From NCBI RefSeq assembly GCF_041146795.1, contig NC_135172.1:35139623-35203622 (forward strand): a stretch of DNA of 64,000 nucleotides. Direction: 5' to 3'. Position 1 is the stretch's first letter. Each line of letters opens with the position of its first letter. The DNA is from Maylandia zebra. Its lineage: Eukaryota > Chordata > Actinopteri > Cichliformes > Cichlidae. The position numbers were made by a program, and so were the translations under genes. The notes below the pieces were generated by a model that saw only the letters and a program-made list of their open reading frames with translations, searched no databases and was not told the origin of the DNA. Below, piece after piece: positions 11,701 through 24,700 of the stretch.

Positions 11701-14700
11701 ATGCAGCTTAGACAAAAGAAATGACATGGAGACTGAATATAATAGACATGCTTTCCATGTGTGTGTACTTATTTCTCTTGCCATTATTTACTTATTTCTC
11801 TTGCCATTTCATTTTGTCATTGAAAAAAGCAAGGTTCTTGTAGTTGTTGTAAAGCACAGTAACATCAGCTTCCGAAGAAATGCAAACAGAAACACTGAAG
11901 TGAAGTTGTGCTCATTCACAAAGTAGTTTTGGATGATTCACACAGTTCAAAATAATCTTTATTTTATGTTGGACATTGATGCAACCCCTAAGTTTATCCA
12001 GCCCAGTTTCTTCTAATTTTCTATCCTGTGTAAATTAGCATCGGGTTTCACTCGCTGAGCCTATTACTTGAAATTTTTAACATAAATACAAGCATCCAGC
12101 TGTGCAGTGTTATACATACAGGTCCCATGAACACCTCTGTGATGCTAAGTGTGATCCTCGCAGGCTATTCTGGATGTGATGGTCAACCTTCAGTTCACTC
12201 TTGTTGAGACCTTGTGGAAATCATTCTGGAGGTTTAGCCAGAGCAATGATGCAGAATCGCTCAACCTGTAAGTATTGCAAACACACTCAAATGTGTGCAC
12301 CCAAGCATCCCCTGCTGAAACTGAAGCTGATCAGCTGTTTCACATGCCCACCCAGACACAACGAGTCTGAGAAGCGACTGCCCAAATCGTGCCTGGTGGT
12401 GCTGTGTAAGTTTGAGCCAGTGCTACGCTGGACGAGAGAGTGCGACAACCTGCTGTACCAGACTCTGGTGGAGATCCTCATCCCTGATGTACTGAGACCC
12501 ATTCCAAGTAAGTTAATAATGTCATGTAGAAACGTTTTAATTTTCTGCGAAACCCACCTGAATACGTTTCAGTGCTGTTTTAGTGATGTATACTGTATGT
12601 AAGAATTATACACTGCGGCTCATTTAAAATGGAGAGAAGTGTTCCTGTGTTTTTGTATATCCCTGTAAATTGCATCTTTCCTCTGCATCACCGCCATCAG
12701 GTGCCTTAACTCAGGCCATCCGCAACTTTGCCAAAAGTCTGGAAAACTGGTTGACAGGTGCCATGATGAACATCCCAGAGGAGATGGTTCGCATAAAGGT
12801 ATTTTTATTTTTTTTTACACTGAGCTCTGTATCCGTGTTTTAATTTAGAGCTTTTTCTTTAATACACGGGTGCATCCCTTAGCACTTAGCTCACCTTACA
12901 TCACCAAATGTAAGCTGATAAGTGGGATTTGTGATGTATTTTCTGACTTGGTGGTTTTTAGTGCTGCCATATTGTGATGGAAAAATGTGACTTGTCCTCT
13001 TTATGGCTCTTTTTGACAATGGTACTTTATTTCTCCTCGCTTTTACTTTCAGGTGGTGTGCATTGGCTCTTTCTCCCAGACGCTGCGTCGTTACACCAGT
13101 CTGAACCACCTGGCTCAGGCTGCCCGGGCCGTCCTCCAGAACTCAGCTCAGATCAACCAGATGCTCTCTGACCTCAATCGGGTTGATTTCAATAACGTAC
13201 AGGTCTGCCAGTACTGCCGTCTGTGTCTCCTGCGCTTACCTGCTGCTGTACATCAGTGTTTTTTAAAATAAAACAGCAGATTGCTCACTGTGCTTGCCTG
13301 CGTCCACCTCAGGAACAGGCATCCTGGGTTTGTCAGTGTGAAGACCGTTTGATCCAGAGGCTGGAGCAAGACTTTAAAGCGACTCTGCAGCAGCAGAACT
13401 CTCTGGAACAGTGGGCTACCTGGCTAGATAGTGTTGTGTCCCAGGTCCTAAAGCCCTATGAGCACAACCCTATGGCCCTGCCAAAGGCTGCAAAGGTTTT
13501 CCTGCTCAACTGGTCTTTCTACAGGTGAGGGGAAATGGGGGAAAATGGGCTTTGTAAAGATGCAGTTTTATGTTAAAGAAACATTTTCTGAATCTTTTCT
13601 TTTCTTCACCAGTTCTATGGTAATCCGGGACTTGACTCTGCGCAGTGCTGCAAGTTTTGGGTCCTTTCATCTGATCCGCTTGCTGTATGATGAGTACATG
13701 TACTACCTAATCGAGCACAGAGTGGCTCAGGCTAGAGGAGAAACTCCCATAGCAGTCATGGCAGAAGTATGTACCTGAACACACACTCATACTTGTATTC
13801 CACTTTTGAATTAAGTTTATAAATATGTCTATAAATGAGAACCTTCACAAACATTTATAAATGTGCTTTCTTTGCCATGGACACAGTTTGCCAGTACTGT
13901 CAAGAGCCGGACCTCTCAAGATATTGAAAAAGGTAAATGAGGATGGTTTTCCTTAAATACTCTTTTATTAGGATTCCTCATAAGCACCAGCCTCAGCCTT
14001 AGCCGTTTTGCTACTTTGTAACCACAGCAGTTGCCCCCTGCTGGCCATTACAAAGAATGCTGAATTAATGCACTTCTGCATTGACTTCACTTTTCAGACA
14101 CTCGTCCATCTTTTATGAAACTCTTTGCGTTACAGATTTAGAGTTCACACCTTTTTCTTTTTTTAAATGCAAACAATAACAAGGTCCCCACTGAGGAGAA
14201 GTTTTTATTACAATATGATGACATCAGCGGTTTTTAGAGGTCATTTATGGTGATATCAGTATTGTTAATATGGAAATGGAGCAAAGTATATTTTGCATCA
14301 TTGTGAAGTCATGAAATCATGTTTTAAGTTAAAGCAACGAAAGTGCTGAACTTTTGCCTTATTTGTGTTACCCTGACCTTTGACCTTACATACTAAAATG
14401 GTATACTTTAGTATGTAATGTTTAGTATATTGTTGTGAAGTTTGAAGATCACCCATAAGAAACTGTGGGTAATATAAAGGGGTTTTTTTTGTTTTGTTTT
14501 TTCTACAGATTTTTAAATTTGGTGGTTTGATCCAATTTTAATCAAAATAAAATCAGCTTGAGGCGCTATTACATAGAGATGGTGGGGAGGAAGAACTCAT
14601 GTTTAGGGGGAGAAAAGAAAAAGATGGTGAGACAAAGAGAAGACAAATGAATTATGTATGCATTAGAGATTCAAACAAAAAACAAAACAAAAGTGCACAG

Positions 14701-14947
14701 TAGCTGCTGCAACAGGCCAACACTCAGCATGGCACCATGGTATTTACATATTGTCTTTCATGTCTCAGAAGAAGAGGAGGAGGATGACGATGAATATAGT
14801 GAGGAGGACACTGGAGATTTGGTGCTGCAGTCCAGCTCTCTGAGCGCAGTTGATGATGAGAAGGAGGTGATGGAGCCGCCAGTCAAACAGCCCAGGACAA
14901 ACTTAAGCCTGCACACGCTCAATGAGACCGACAGCACACCACCTTAG
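2699..14947 (+). CDS. rfx1: RFX-family transcription factor RFX1
   Basis: Winged-helix factor that binds X-box sites as a dimer. Coding exons: 2699-3047, 8525-8622, 8812-8901, 9999-10072, 10203-10500, 10592-10773, 10868-10987, 11311-11432, 11580-11698, 12164-12267, 12356-12507, 12701-12798, 13053-13202, 13313-13524, 13613-13766, 13887-13932, 14769-14947; 848 aa. The start [10 protein letters not shown] resembles human MATQAY. Residues 1-300 are a Q/S/T/G-rich activation region with YVIQGGY and a glycine run. The DNA-binding domain is about 304-385 ([18 protein letters not shown], then [19 protein letters not shown]). Domains B, C and dimerisation span about 435-770 ([31 protein letters not shown]). 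An acidic EEEEEDDDE tail follows. [19 protein letters not shown] and the lack of the extra RFX2/3 segment before the DNA-binding domain point to RFX1. It is shorter than human RFX1 (979 aa) mainly in the Q-rich part. Confidence 0.96.
4211..4472 (-). repeat. tRNA-derived SINE, 5' end truncated
   Basis: On the minus strand a Pol III B-box-like GGTTTGATCCCC is followed by a body resembling the SINE at 51.2-51.5 kb: loss of leading cargo-like text, then a GAATG/TGCACTTTGAG tail. The A box is degenerate (TAGCCCGGGAGGTTAG). It lies in the first coding intron of rfx1. Confidence 0.6.
4557..4594. repeat. 38-bp perfect palindrome
   Basis: Two 19-bp arms, each AAAAACATAATGCTTGGAT on its own strand, meet at GATATC with no loop. 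I recognise no transposon around it. Confidence 0.9.
5978..7380 (-). mobile_element. decayed Tc1/mariner transposon with transposase remnant
   Basis: The left end reads CAGTTAGGGGCATAAGTATT and the right end has TGTCCAAATAATTATGAG, both typical of fish Tc1 elements. The transposase reads on the minus strand: [11 protein letters not shown] near 6690-6650, then [13 protein letters not shown] (6570-6530), and [11 protein letters not shown] near 6298-6265. These surround the positions of the DDE catalytic domain, but the frame is broken and much of the coding sequence is unrecognisable. It is a dead copy in the first coding intron of rfx1. Confidence 0.75.
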
Positions 14948-15585
14948 CTAATCACCTGTACGGTTAGCACAATGCTTGACACATGCCTTTGCTTTAAGTT
15001 TCAAATCATGTCATCTCGTTCTGTCGCACCATGTGAGCTTCTGGTTTGCATGTTTGGTCGTCTGTGGTGAGAAAGTGGGAGGGCCTTTTGCCAAATTTTC
15101 TCTGCTGTACTGTTTGTGCTGCAGCCTTTATGTTTACCTTCACTTTATCATTTCACAGTCCCCCCCTCGTTCCCTGTGCCTTCCCTGCCTTTTCAGTGGC
15201 TGCTCCTGCCCAGCCTGAATTATATATACGCATATTCTTGATTCCCTCCCATCCCGCCTTAACCACTGACCTGATTGCTGTGGAGAGATTCATTGTCCTC
15301 TAAACTCAAATATCACTTTAATTACCTTTAACACAATGACTATGCAGGGGAGCTGGACTTGAATGAATGATATTGTCTGAAAAATATATTTGTTTAAGAG
15401 TAGCATCTAGAATGATACTGCATCATGAATTTTTGTTGGCACATGGACGTTGAGTGAAAGGTATTTGGCTTTATAAATGTGACTCCTTATTCATTTAGCC
15501 AACTAACTGATACGCTGTGCCTTTTGAGAGATTTCTAGGCTTAACAAAAAAAGGTTGTGCTCTATATATTCTGTATCGGTGGTTC

Positions 15586-15591
15586 AATAAA
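15586..15591 (+). other. rfx1 polyadenylation signal
   Basis: AATAAA lies about 640 nt after the rfx1 stop codon. A second candidate is in the AAATAAAAAT stretch near 16150. The sequence between stop and signal shows no other coding pattern, so I read it as 3' UTR. Confidence 0.6.
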
Positions 15592-18329
15592 TGAAGGTCC
15601 TGTGAAGTAGTCGTGGTGTTGTCATGAACTTTTTGTAGCTGTTAAAAGAAAAAAAAATTGATCGTCTAGTTTTGTGATGATTCTGCCTGGTTTGTTTTTC
15701 TTCATCCATCCTTTCTTTCATCATCAACATCTTTCTTTCACACATAAACATCCAGATGACTCGAGTGCAACCCCCCCCCAGCTTTTCCCACCTGATCAGC
15801 TCCACATATTTTGCAATCTTTGTACCAGCTAGATGTACCAGCTATCTCAAAGTTTTTGTAGTGTAAGAGTAGATGTTTATTTTCAGAAAGTGTGTATGCT
15901 GGACGTTTGTAGATAACTTATATTATGTACCTTTTTGTGAACGCCGTAATATATCCAAAATATTCGTATGTTGTTTAACCATTATTGCCTTAATAAGTAT
16001 GTCGTGGTATGTCCACCAGCCAGAGTCTTGAGCTATATTTTTATTGTGATGATGGACCAAGCATGTGAGTATGGTGACTTAAGATTAACCCCCTCAAAGA
16101 GCACACGCTCAACCAGCAGCAATGTGTGACTGTGGGACTGAGGGGAAAAGAAATAAAAATATTATAATGGTAGTGGGATGTCCCTCAGGACCACCTGATT
16201 ACAAAGATGTCACCAAAGAACATAACAAAGGAGAAAAAAAAAAGTATGTTTACATTTATATATAAATATATATGTGAGAGCAGGCTACAAAAATCTGACT
16301 CGAATTAAAATTAACCGCCAACTGCGATGTCATACAAACTGTGCCGTGGATTCTGTCCCTTGCTTGTGCTGCAGAACCATTTCTGAACGAGGTTCTTGCT
16401 GTTATTCTGAAGACCTTTGTACTTAAACCTGTGATCAATGTTTGTAGCTTTATTCTCACTGTTATAACTAAAGAGATGTGATTGCTATCAAAACTTGTGC
16501 CAGACTGTTTTTCCTTCATTCCCTGTGTTGTTCTTGGAATTTCTTTCTTAACCACATTTTCCAACTGGAGGTTGGTTTGGGGATGGGCAGTTTGGTTTGG
16601 GAGTCCTCAAAATGAAACAAAGGCTGTAATGGAATTGTCCCAAAAAATGACCACCTTTGTTTTCATAATATTTTTTTCTTAGGTTTAAATAAGTCAAACG
16701 GAGACTCAGGAAAAAGAGAACCTGAGGGCTCCGAGAAGACCTGCTCTAGATGTTGTGGGGCTGTTGCCACTGATGCCCCTCGCAACATCGGCTGTCAGGG
16801 GCAGTTCCTCTGGATTGGCAAACTAAGGCAGCAGACCTTTGATCATGTAGCCATTTCAGGGGGATCATGATCCTCAACCTGCCTGGGAAAGTTTATGCCA
16901 CGGAGGATGGGAGTTCGTCCATTAGTTAAACCTCAGATTCAGGTTTGGTTTGGTGGGAGTTTGCAGAACTGATCGTGTCCCTCATTCATTCTTTGGTTCT
17001 TATACAAATTAATGCTCAGGTTGTACAAGTCAGACCTGATGGATGGCCCGGGGGTCTACTTCAGCTAAAAGACAGAAGATCAGGGACCATTTAATGAACA
17101 GTAAAAGGTAAACCTAAATTTAAGTTTCTCTGTACTTAAATTATAAATTTGGGACATTGTAGTATTAAAATTGATTAGTCTACAAAATTGTTCTATTAAT
17201 ACATTCAACTAGTGAAATTTAAAAAAAAAAAGGTATAAATGTCAAATTATACAGATGTTTTATGGCTGTAGAAGGAGACGAACAAAATCTGATAAAAAGT
17301 CCAAAAGGTCTTTAGGCTTCAGACGACCAAACTGAAAATGTAACAAAGAATAAAAATTCTGACGGTTAGGAGCTCATGGAACCTTTTTAGCCTCACTGCA
17401 AATACCCAGTACTACACTAACAGACCCAAAACTCAGTTGCTTTATGGATCATGCAGATCTCACAAGTTGACAAGACTGTACGACGTTTAAAGAAAAACAA
17501 AACACGTTTGTGTTTTATTTGTATGTTAATCGGTTAAACATGTGGAGTACTTTTACCTCTTCTCTGTGTATGTTTTCCTTGAGCGAAACCAGCTCTTTGC
17601 GTCTTTTAATGTAACTTTAGTATTAGACAGTGTGGTCTGTTCCAATGTTGGGCCTGTTCTGTTTTGTATATAAATGGTTCTAGTTAGGGAACCAGCACTG
17701 CTTCAGCTGAAGTCACATGACAACTTTTGTGGTAATTATTTCCCCTCCAGGCAAGATCTTCTCTGCAGACTGTTGGATTATTTTCATGTATCCAGTTATC
17801 ATCACAGCACACTCATAACGTTTTTGAACATTTTATTTAAACAAAAGATCCCAGCAGAATACAGTCTGTATTCCATGCTGTCACTCATACAGCACGACAG
17901 CAGCCAGCTAAGCAGGTGACTCCTGGTTCCACTGACGAGGGTTTTAAAAAAACAAAAACAGAAATCAAGTGAAGCAGTAGAGTTTTTCAAATTTCAAATA
18001 CTGCAGCCTTACACACAGCTGGACAGAGCTGGTCCACACTGGATAAGAAATGAGTTCAGAAGCAGCAAAATCTGTTAAATTTCTCATACACCCACCTTGT
18101 ACAGATATCACATACATTCAGTTACTCACACTCACTGACAATAAAACTGCCTTAATGTATAAAAACAAAAGTAAAAATGAAGTCTTTGTTCAGTCCAGCT
18201 CTTGGTTTGTAACACATGCTACAAACGGAGCCTCCGATTAAGGTCGATACTGCAGGTGAGCTCATGTCAACGTGTACTTCTGTGTGCTTTTCTTTATGTT
18301 GTTTGGACACATGTGGATCGCTTCTTCCT
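15592..18329. other. intergenic region between the convergent genes rfx1 and dcaf15
   Basis: The two genes converge here. The stretch holds possible distal 3' UTR of rfx1, a LINE fragment (16690-17010) and the 3' UTR of dcaf15, for which AATAAA on the minus strand at 17837-17832 is one candidate end signal. I see no further gene. Confidence 0.6.
16690..17010 (+). mobile_element. degenerate non-LTR retrotransposon fragment (reverse transcriptase part)
   Basis: The text around 16861-16950 reads LNLPGKVYAT and then, across small frame changes, VRPLVKPQIQ. It is followed by remnants of the WEFA and DRVP motifs. This is the order expected in the reverse transcriptase of RTE/Rex3-like LINEs that are common in fish. 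Many stops and gaps show it is dead. Family assignment is from memory. Confidence 0.5.
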
Positions 18330-21300
18330 TCACAATACAATCCAGGTACACCGGTCACTATCTGCCAACACTTGCAGAGATGAGCCTGCAGGTGAGAAAA
18401 GAGCGGGACTTAACTCTCTCTCTCTCTTTTTCTTTTATTGATACAAAAGATGAAAACTAAAAATAAAATAAAATAAGACGTTTTTAACCCTCTGGAGGCA
18501 GGCGTTGCAGATTTGCAACAGTTAAAAACTAACAACCTGATTACCCCACATACATATTTTATGAGTTTTTTTTACTCAGAAGTACCACTGCAGGACTTGG
18601 TTGTGCATTAGCAACAAAAAGTTTAATTTGAGCCTGAGGGGGTTAAGGAAGAGAAGTCAGATCTCTATTTCTTTTTCAGTATAAGGAAGAAACATGAGTT
18701 TGGATTAAAGCTGCGCAGGGGATCAGTCTTTACTTTTTTCTCAGTTGACTTCTAGTATTAAGCTTAGTAATTTAATAGATGAGGTGGAATGTGATTTCAT
18801 CATTGGTAACATAAAAACTCATCCCATATACTTAAAAAACAAAGCAATCAATTCATCTTTTCAATCAGTCAGAAACATTAGTCCAAATACACAGGTCCTT
18901 AACATCTGAGAAGTCTCATCTTTTAATGTTTTTGATGTGCTTTTGGTCTCTAAACAGGGGGCACAGAAAGCCTATTGCTGTCAAATGTTTGGTCCTAAAC
19001 ACAGAAAGAAAGTGCAGTATTTTTTTGGGACTAGAAAGTCAAAGGCTCTCTTGTTTATTCTGATCTTCTATCTTACAGCTCACTAAGGTCTCATTTCTCC
19101 AAAAAGGACTTAACATTTGGCAGTTTTTATTTTTGACAGATTTATTTGGGAGGATTTATGTTCATCTGTTTCTGTGTCTATATACTCACCCTTGTGGAGA
19201 GCTTCATTGGTCATGCGGTTGATGTAACGGGAGCTGCTCTCGGGGACAAGCCACTTCATCACCGTGTTCACACAGGACTTCCTGTACGAACTCCAGACGG
19301 TCCCGCTGACGGACAGACAAAACCTTTCAATACAACTGAACTAACGAGAAACAGGAGGCAGAGAGAACCTGTGTATGTGGTACAGGCTTGCAGGGCTCAC
19401 CTTGTCTGACCCTTGACTTCTGTGAGGTCGCCAACACCCACAGTGCGACATACACCCGTGTTGAGGTCCCAGCTAACCTGCAGGTTGGAATGGTATGTGT
19501 TTGGCCTGAAAACAATAAGAGCCACCGGGTCAAAAATCCAAGGCGGGTCAAACAGGTGAGGGTCGAGGTGCTTTAGGGTAAAAGAGCAGGCGAAGTACCT
19601 GCAGTGCTCCTCGTCAGAGTTGGAGAATGCTAGTAACAGCAGACCAATGTTGATCATCACAATGTTGCTGTCTGGACACACCTGATACACATCAAAAACA
19701 TGTTACCTACATGCAAAGTGTTCTTCCATGGTTCATGCACTAAATGTATGAAATTAAAATTAAGGAAATCAGAAATTTCCTAGTTGGAGAAAACTAGTGG
19801 ACTAGAAATTTAAAAAAAAAAAAAAATGCAAAGAATTCATACAATCTACTGAACAGGCTTAAACACTGACTGTGTGTATTTAAGCCTTGCTTTTTTATTT
19901 TTAATTTAACCAGAAAGTCCCTTGAGATTAATATCTCTTTTCTTTTTTCAAGGGAAGCATAACCAAGGAAACAAAAGCCTGCAAAAATGATAAAGCTGCA
20001 TTTTCCATAAACAGACAGCAACACATAATCTAAAATCCACCTCTGGAGCAACAGTTGCACTCTTCAGTTACAGAATCATTTATAAGTTCTTTAAACCCAC
20101 CAGCAAAACAAAAACATTAACCTTTAGTTCTTGTTGTTATGAAGGTTACTCTGTGACCAAGGTGCAAAATAAGAGAACACTATGCCTCCAAGTTCTGCAA
20201 AAATACAAGTATCCTTAAGAGGTCTAAACGAGGGAAAAATCTTAAGTGTAGGTTTGTGACAAATCAGGAAGACTTTACTCCATTTGGCTTTGTTGTTAAA
20301 AATATACAAATAATAATAATAATAATAATAATAATGTGTATGTGTTAGTCCCCGTAGGGAAATTACTCCTCTGCATTTAAGTGAAGCAGTGGGCAGCCAC
20401 CCGGGGAGCAGTGTGTAGGGACGGTACCTTGCTCAGGGGTACCTCAGGGTAGGTGTTCAGTGGGGTCGAACCCACAAGCTTCCTATCGTGGGGCAACCAC
20501 TCTACCTACTGAGCTATCCCTGCCAATACTAGTCAAACTGTGATGTGTACTGGACAATAAATTAGATGCAAAAGTGAATCTAGACCAGGGGTAGGCAACG
20601 CCAGGCCTCGAGTGCCGGTGTCCTGCAGGTTTTAAAGCTCACCCTGGTTCAACACACCTGAATCAAATGATTAGTTCATTACCAGCCCCCTGGAGAACTT
20701 CAAGACATGTTGAGGAGGTAATTTAGCCATTTGAATCAGCTGTGTTGAATCAAGGACACATCTAAAACCTGCAGGACACCGGCACTCGAGGCCTGGTGTT
20801 GCCTACCCCTGGTCTAGACAATGATCTGTAGAGGCAGCAGCATTCCAGTAATTAAGTGTAACCATAACTAGGCTCTTTTAGGAACGAAGCATGTGCAAGT
20901 GTCTTCCTACCTCCAAAATCAAATTACTACAGGCCATATTACAATAATTAAAAAACGAATTTAACCTTCAATTACTTCATTTAGGGCTCAATATGTTCTC
21001 TAAAAGTGAGTTTAAGATTCACAAAGGCAGGTATTTTTAGGATGACACTTTTTCAATTAAGTCCCAAGATATAAATACCAACATGATCTGAGATCAATTA
21101 CAATTTGGAAAGTAACAAACACACTATTAGAATCAACTTTAAACAATGCAATACACCAGCCTGACTCAGAGGAGAGAAAGCGGAGGACTGTTTAAAACTA
21201 GGATTCACATTCTTTAAAAATCAAATCATATTTTAAATGTCGCTGAAATGTACACTTTGAGCTGTGCATAATATTGCTCACACTCAATATCAGATTAGTT

Positions 21301-21720
21301 GTTTTGCAGGCTGCTGTCTACATGTTGTAGCTGTGTCCCGTCACTAGCAACCAGTATTAAAAAAAAAAAAAAAAAAAAAAGTGGAACAACTAGTCTATGG
21401 ACTTCTCTTGCTTTTGTTTGCAGTTGCAGATGATGATGTAACATTTTGGAACAAACAGTCACCATACTTTACTAAAACAACCAGCTAGTGGCTGCAGCGT
21501 CAGCTGACTGATAAGTTACACAGCTTAGTTTTTAAGACCCAAAGGTTTAATGAGAACTGGTATTTGCAGTCCACGCCGTGATGCAACATGAAAGTACTGT
21601 TTTAATACTGTAAGACTTTATAATAAACACAATAAAAACAGTCTGCATATATGACAAGTTTCATAAAAGCTACAGCAACCTTGAGTCAGGTGTAAATTAG
21701 ACAATGCGAGTGTCCTGAGC

Positions 21721-21757
<37 letters not shown>

Positions 21758-24700
21758 ACCTCTAATATCACAACATCATAGTCACTAAAGGAGCAGAACT
21801 GTGTGGCCCAGGCAGCATCACTCCTGATCACCTCATTGATTAGATATTCAAAATCCAGAGTCAGCTGCTCAACACAAACACTCTGCAAAACAAAAAGTAC
21901 AAATTCATGATCAACCACACACACAAAAATACTCTGTACGTGTCCAAACCATCTCAGCTTTGCCTCTCTACCTTTGTCTTCAAAGTGTCTAATTCATGTC
22001 CATTCTGGTTACTCAGCCCTGTAACTCCAACATCCCCAGGACAGTTCTTACTTATTCCTTACTGCTACTTCCATACATGTTCTCCATTGACTTTACAGTC
22101 ACATGCACCAACACCTACCTGTCCATTGTGTGGCCCTGTAACCAGCTGGAGGTTACGTCCTTTCAGATCTGTGACTGTGAAAGGCAGCTGGACTTTATCA
22201 TCTTCATAACCTAGAAAAACAAATGAGGAAGAAATACCAGTCAGCATCTTTGGATCTGACCGGACACATTCTTTGACTCTGTCTTTTATCATCTCTCACC
22301 TCCGGCATTCTGCTCTGCTGCCCCTGGCTGTTGTAAGCGGTAGTGTAGGCGTGAGTAGTTTACATATCCAGGCTCACTGGGGCTGGCTTCCTGGCATGAA
22401 GACATAGTTGGAGTGGCTGACGGGGATGAGGAAGAAGAGGCGGGAGACATCACTTGTTCCGATACCTGTGGCAGACTATGGCTAACACCTGAGGTTAATG
22501 GTTGTAGTAAATTAGTCCTCTCTTCTACGCTCAACCCTTTACAACCACCCTCCTCTCTCACAGTCTCTGCAATGGTCCCTTTGTCTCCAGTTGACTGTAC
22601 TGCCTCTTTTACACCACCATCAGACGTTCTCCTCTCCCCCTGGCCTTCACCATCTTTCCCTCCTCCCTGGGCTCGCCTGAAAAGGTCAGCAGCAAACTCC
22701 CGGGCTCGCATCGCTGCTTGTGAATGGCTAGGAGATGAGGGGACTGGAGTGGGTCTGCTAGGTGGAAGTCGATGTTCAGGAGATTCTTGAGGTAGTGAGG
22801 AAGAAGAGACCAAAGAAGAGGAGGAAAAAGACGTCGAAGCTTGACTTGACAGGGCTGCTCTCTTTGTGTAAAGGATTTGCGATGACTGACCCTGTTTACC
22901 TGAAGCAAACAAAGAAAAAGGAATGAAAAAACTAATAATGATAAAATCAGACAGCAAAACATCACTGTGATGGTTTTTTACTCTTGAAGACACAAACATT
23001 TTTAGGCCTCTACTCAGTGTAGCACTGTTCCTTCTAATCCTATCTGGAGATAAGAGTGAGTTGCTGTTTAAGGTGTGTCTATGAACAGCCGTGTTTCTGG
23101 ATATGATCAACATATATGCTCCTACAATTAACAAAGCAAACAAAAAAAGAAGATATTTGTACATGGACACACCATGCACCTATGCATTAAAAAAGCAAAA
23201 ACAACTGATGTTAACATCCTGACAGCAAAAATAAAATATTCTTTTTAGGGGGGGGGGGGGGAGAGAGAGAGAGAGAGAGCGCCAGCATGATATGACCCTC
23301 TGGTTGCAAAACTTCTGAGTCTTTTCACTGTCACCATCTCGGTGTTTTGCAATGAGATGTGATGAGCAAGGTGCACATCTGAGAAACCGAGCACTACCAC
23401 ACGTTCACAGGCTTTTACCCGCTTAGCGACTCAAAAACAGAAAAAAAATCTACAAACTCAACATCACGGTTTATAGAACTTGAAAGGTGTGACTCATAAC
23501 CTACAGTGGGGCAAAAAAGTATTTAGTCAGCCACCGACTGTGCAAGTTCCCCCACTTAAAATGATGACAGAGGTATGACGGGATGAGATCTTGCGTGGAG
23601 CCCCAGATCGAGGGAGATTATCAGTGGTCTTGTATGTCTTCCATTTTCTGATGATTGCTCCCACAGTTGATTTTTTCACACCAAGCTGCTTGCCTATTGT
23701 AGATTCACTCTTCCCAGTCTGGTGCAGGTCTACAATACTTTTCCTGGTGTCCTTCGAAAGCTCTTTGGTCTTGGCCATGGCGGAGTTTGGAGTCTGACTG
23801 TTTGAGGCTGTGGACAGGTGTCTTTTATACAGATGATGAGTTCAAACAGGTGCCATTCATACAGGTAACGAGTGGGGGACAGAAAAGCTTCTTACAGAAG
23901 ACGTTACAGGTCTGTGAGAGCCAGAGATTTTCCTTGTTTGAGGTGACCAAATACTTATTTTCCACCCTAATTTACGAATAAATTCTTTACAAATCCTACC
24001 ATGTAAATTCATGGATTTTTTTTTTCACATTCTGTCTCTCACAGTTGAAGTGTACCTCTGGTGCAAATTACTGACCTCTGTCATCATTTTAAGTGGGGGA
24101 ACTTGCACAATCGGTGGCTGACTAAATACTTTTTTGCCCCACTGTAAGTGTCTACTGAAGTCACAGATTAGGGGAGATGAGAGCAATTTCCCTATTTGCA
24201 ATCGTAAGTGATTTTGCAACCAGTGCAAAATCACTTGCCTGCTGGCAAACAGAATGAATGCAGAATTGAGGATCTTCCAACACTGCCTTTCTCTTTTATG
24301 CTCAGAAACTGCATCCATTATATTACCAGTCTGTGTATGTGCACAGTCTGCAGAGTCTGGGTGGTCTGAAGTTTTCAGCTGCGTAAACCCTTGTGGACTC
24401 ATTGATAAGGAAACTCATAATGTGGTGATCTTAAATCCATAAAAATCTTATCTGACGCATTATAAAGAGATGAGAAATGTGGCAATTTTACTATTTGTGT
24501 GTGTCTTACCTGGGCAGAGTGAGATGCCACAGGCTACAAGAGAGTAGCTAGTGTTTAACAGAATGACCTGGTCCTTCTTAAGCTGGAAAGCTGGCTGAAA
24601 AGTGGGGAACGGATATACCACCTGGTACCTGCTGTTGAGCACATATCCGTGTTCAAGACACTCACCACTTCCTGTGGAAAAAAAGTGATGTCTGATGAGA

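Noticed and set aside
11291-11926. 211-codon plus-strand open frame
   Set aside because: It is a run-through of two rfx1 exons (11311-11432 and 11580-11698) and their introns; real donors and acceptors break it.
20500-20516. tRNA-like A box with a nearby B box (also at 51440-51457)
   Set aside because: The sequence after the B box does not form an acceptor stem but continues as a repeat body, so these are SINEs and not tRNA genes.
22413-22790. 125-codon plus-strand open frame
   Set aside because: It is the antisense of the low-complexity exon 7 of dcaf15, whose minus-strand frame continues in phase with its neighbours and matches human DCAF15.
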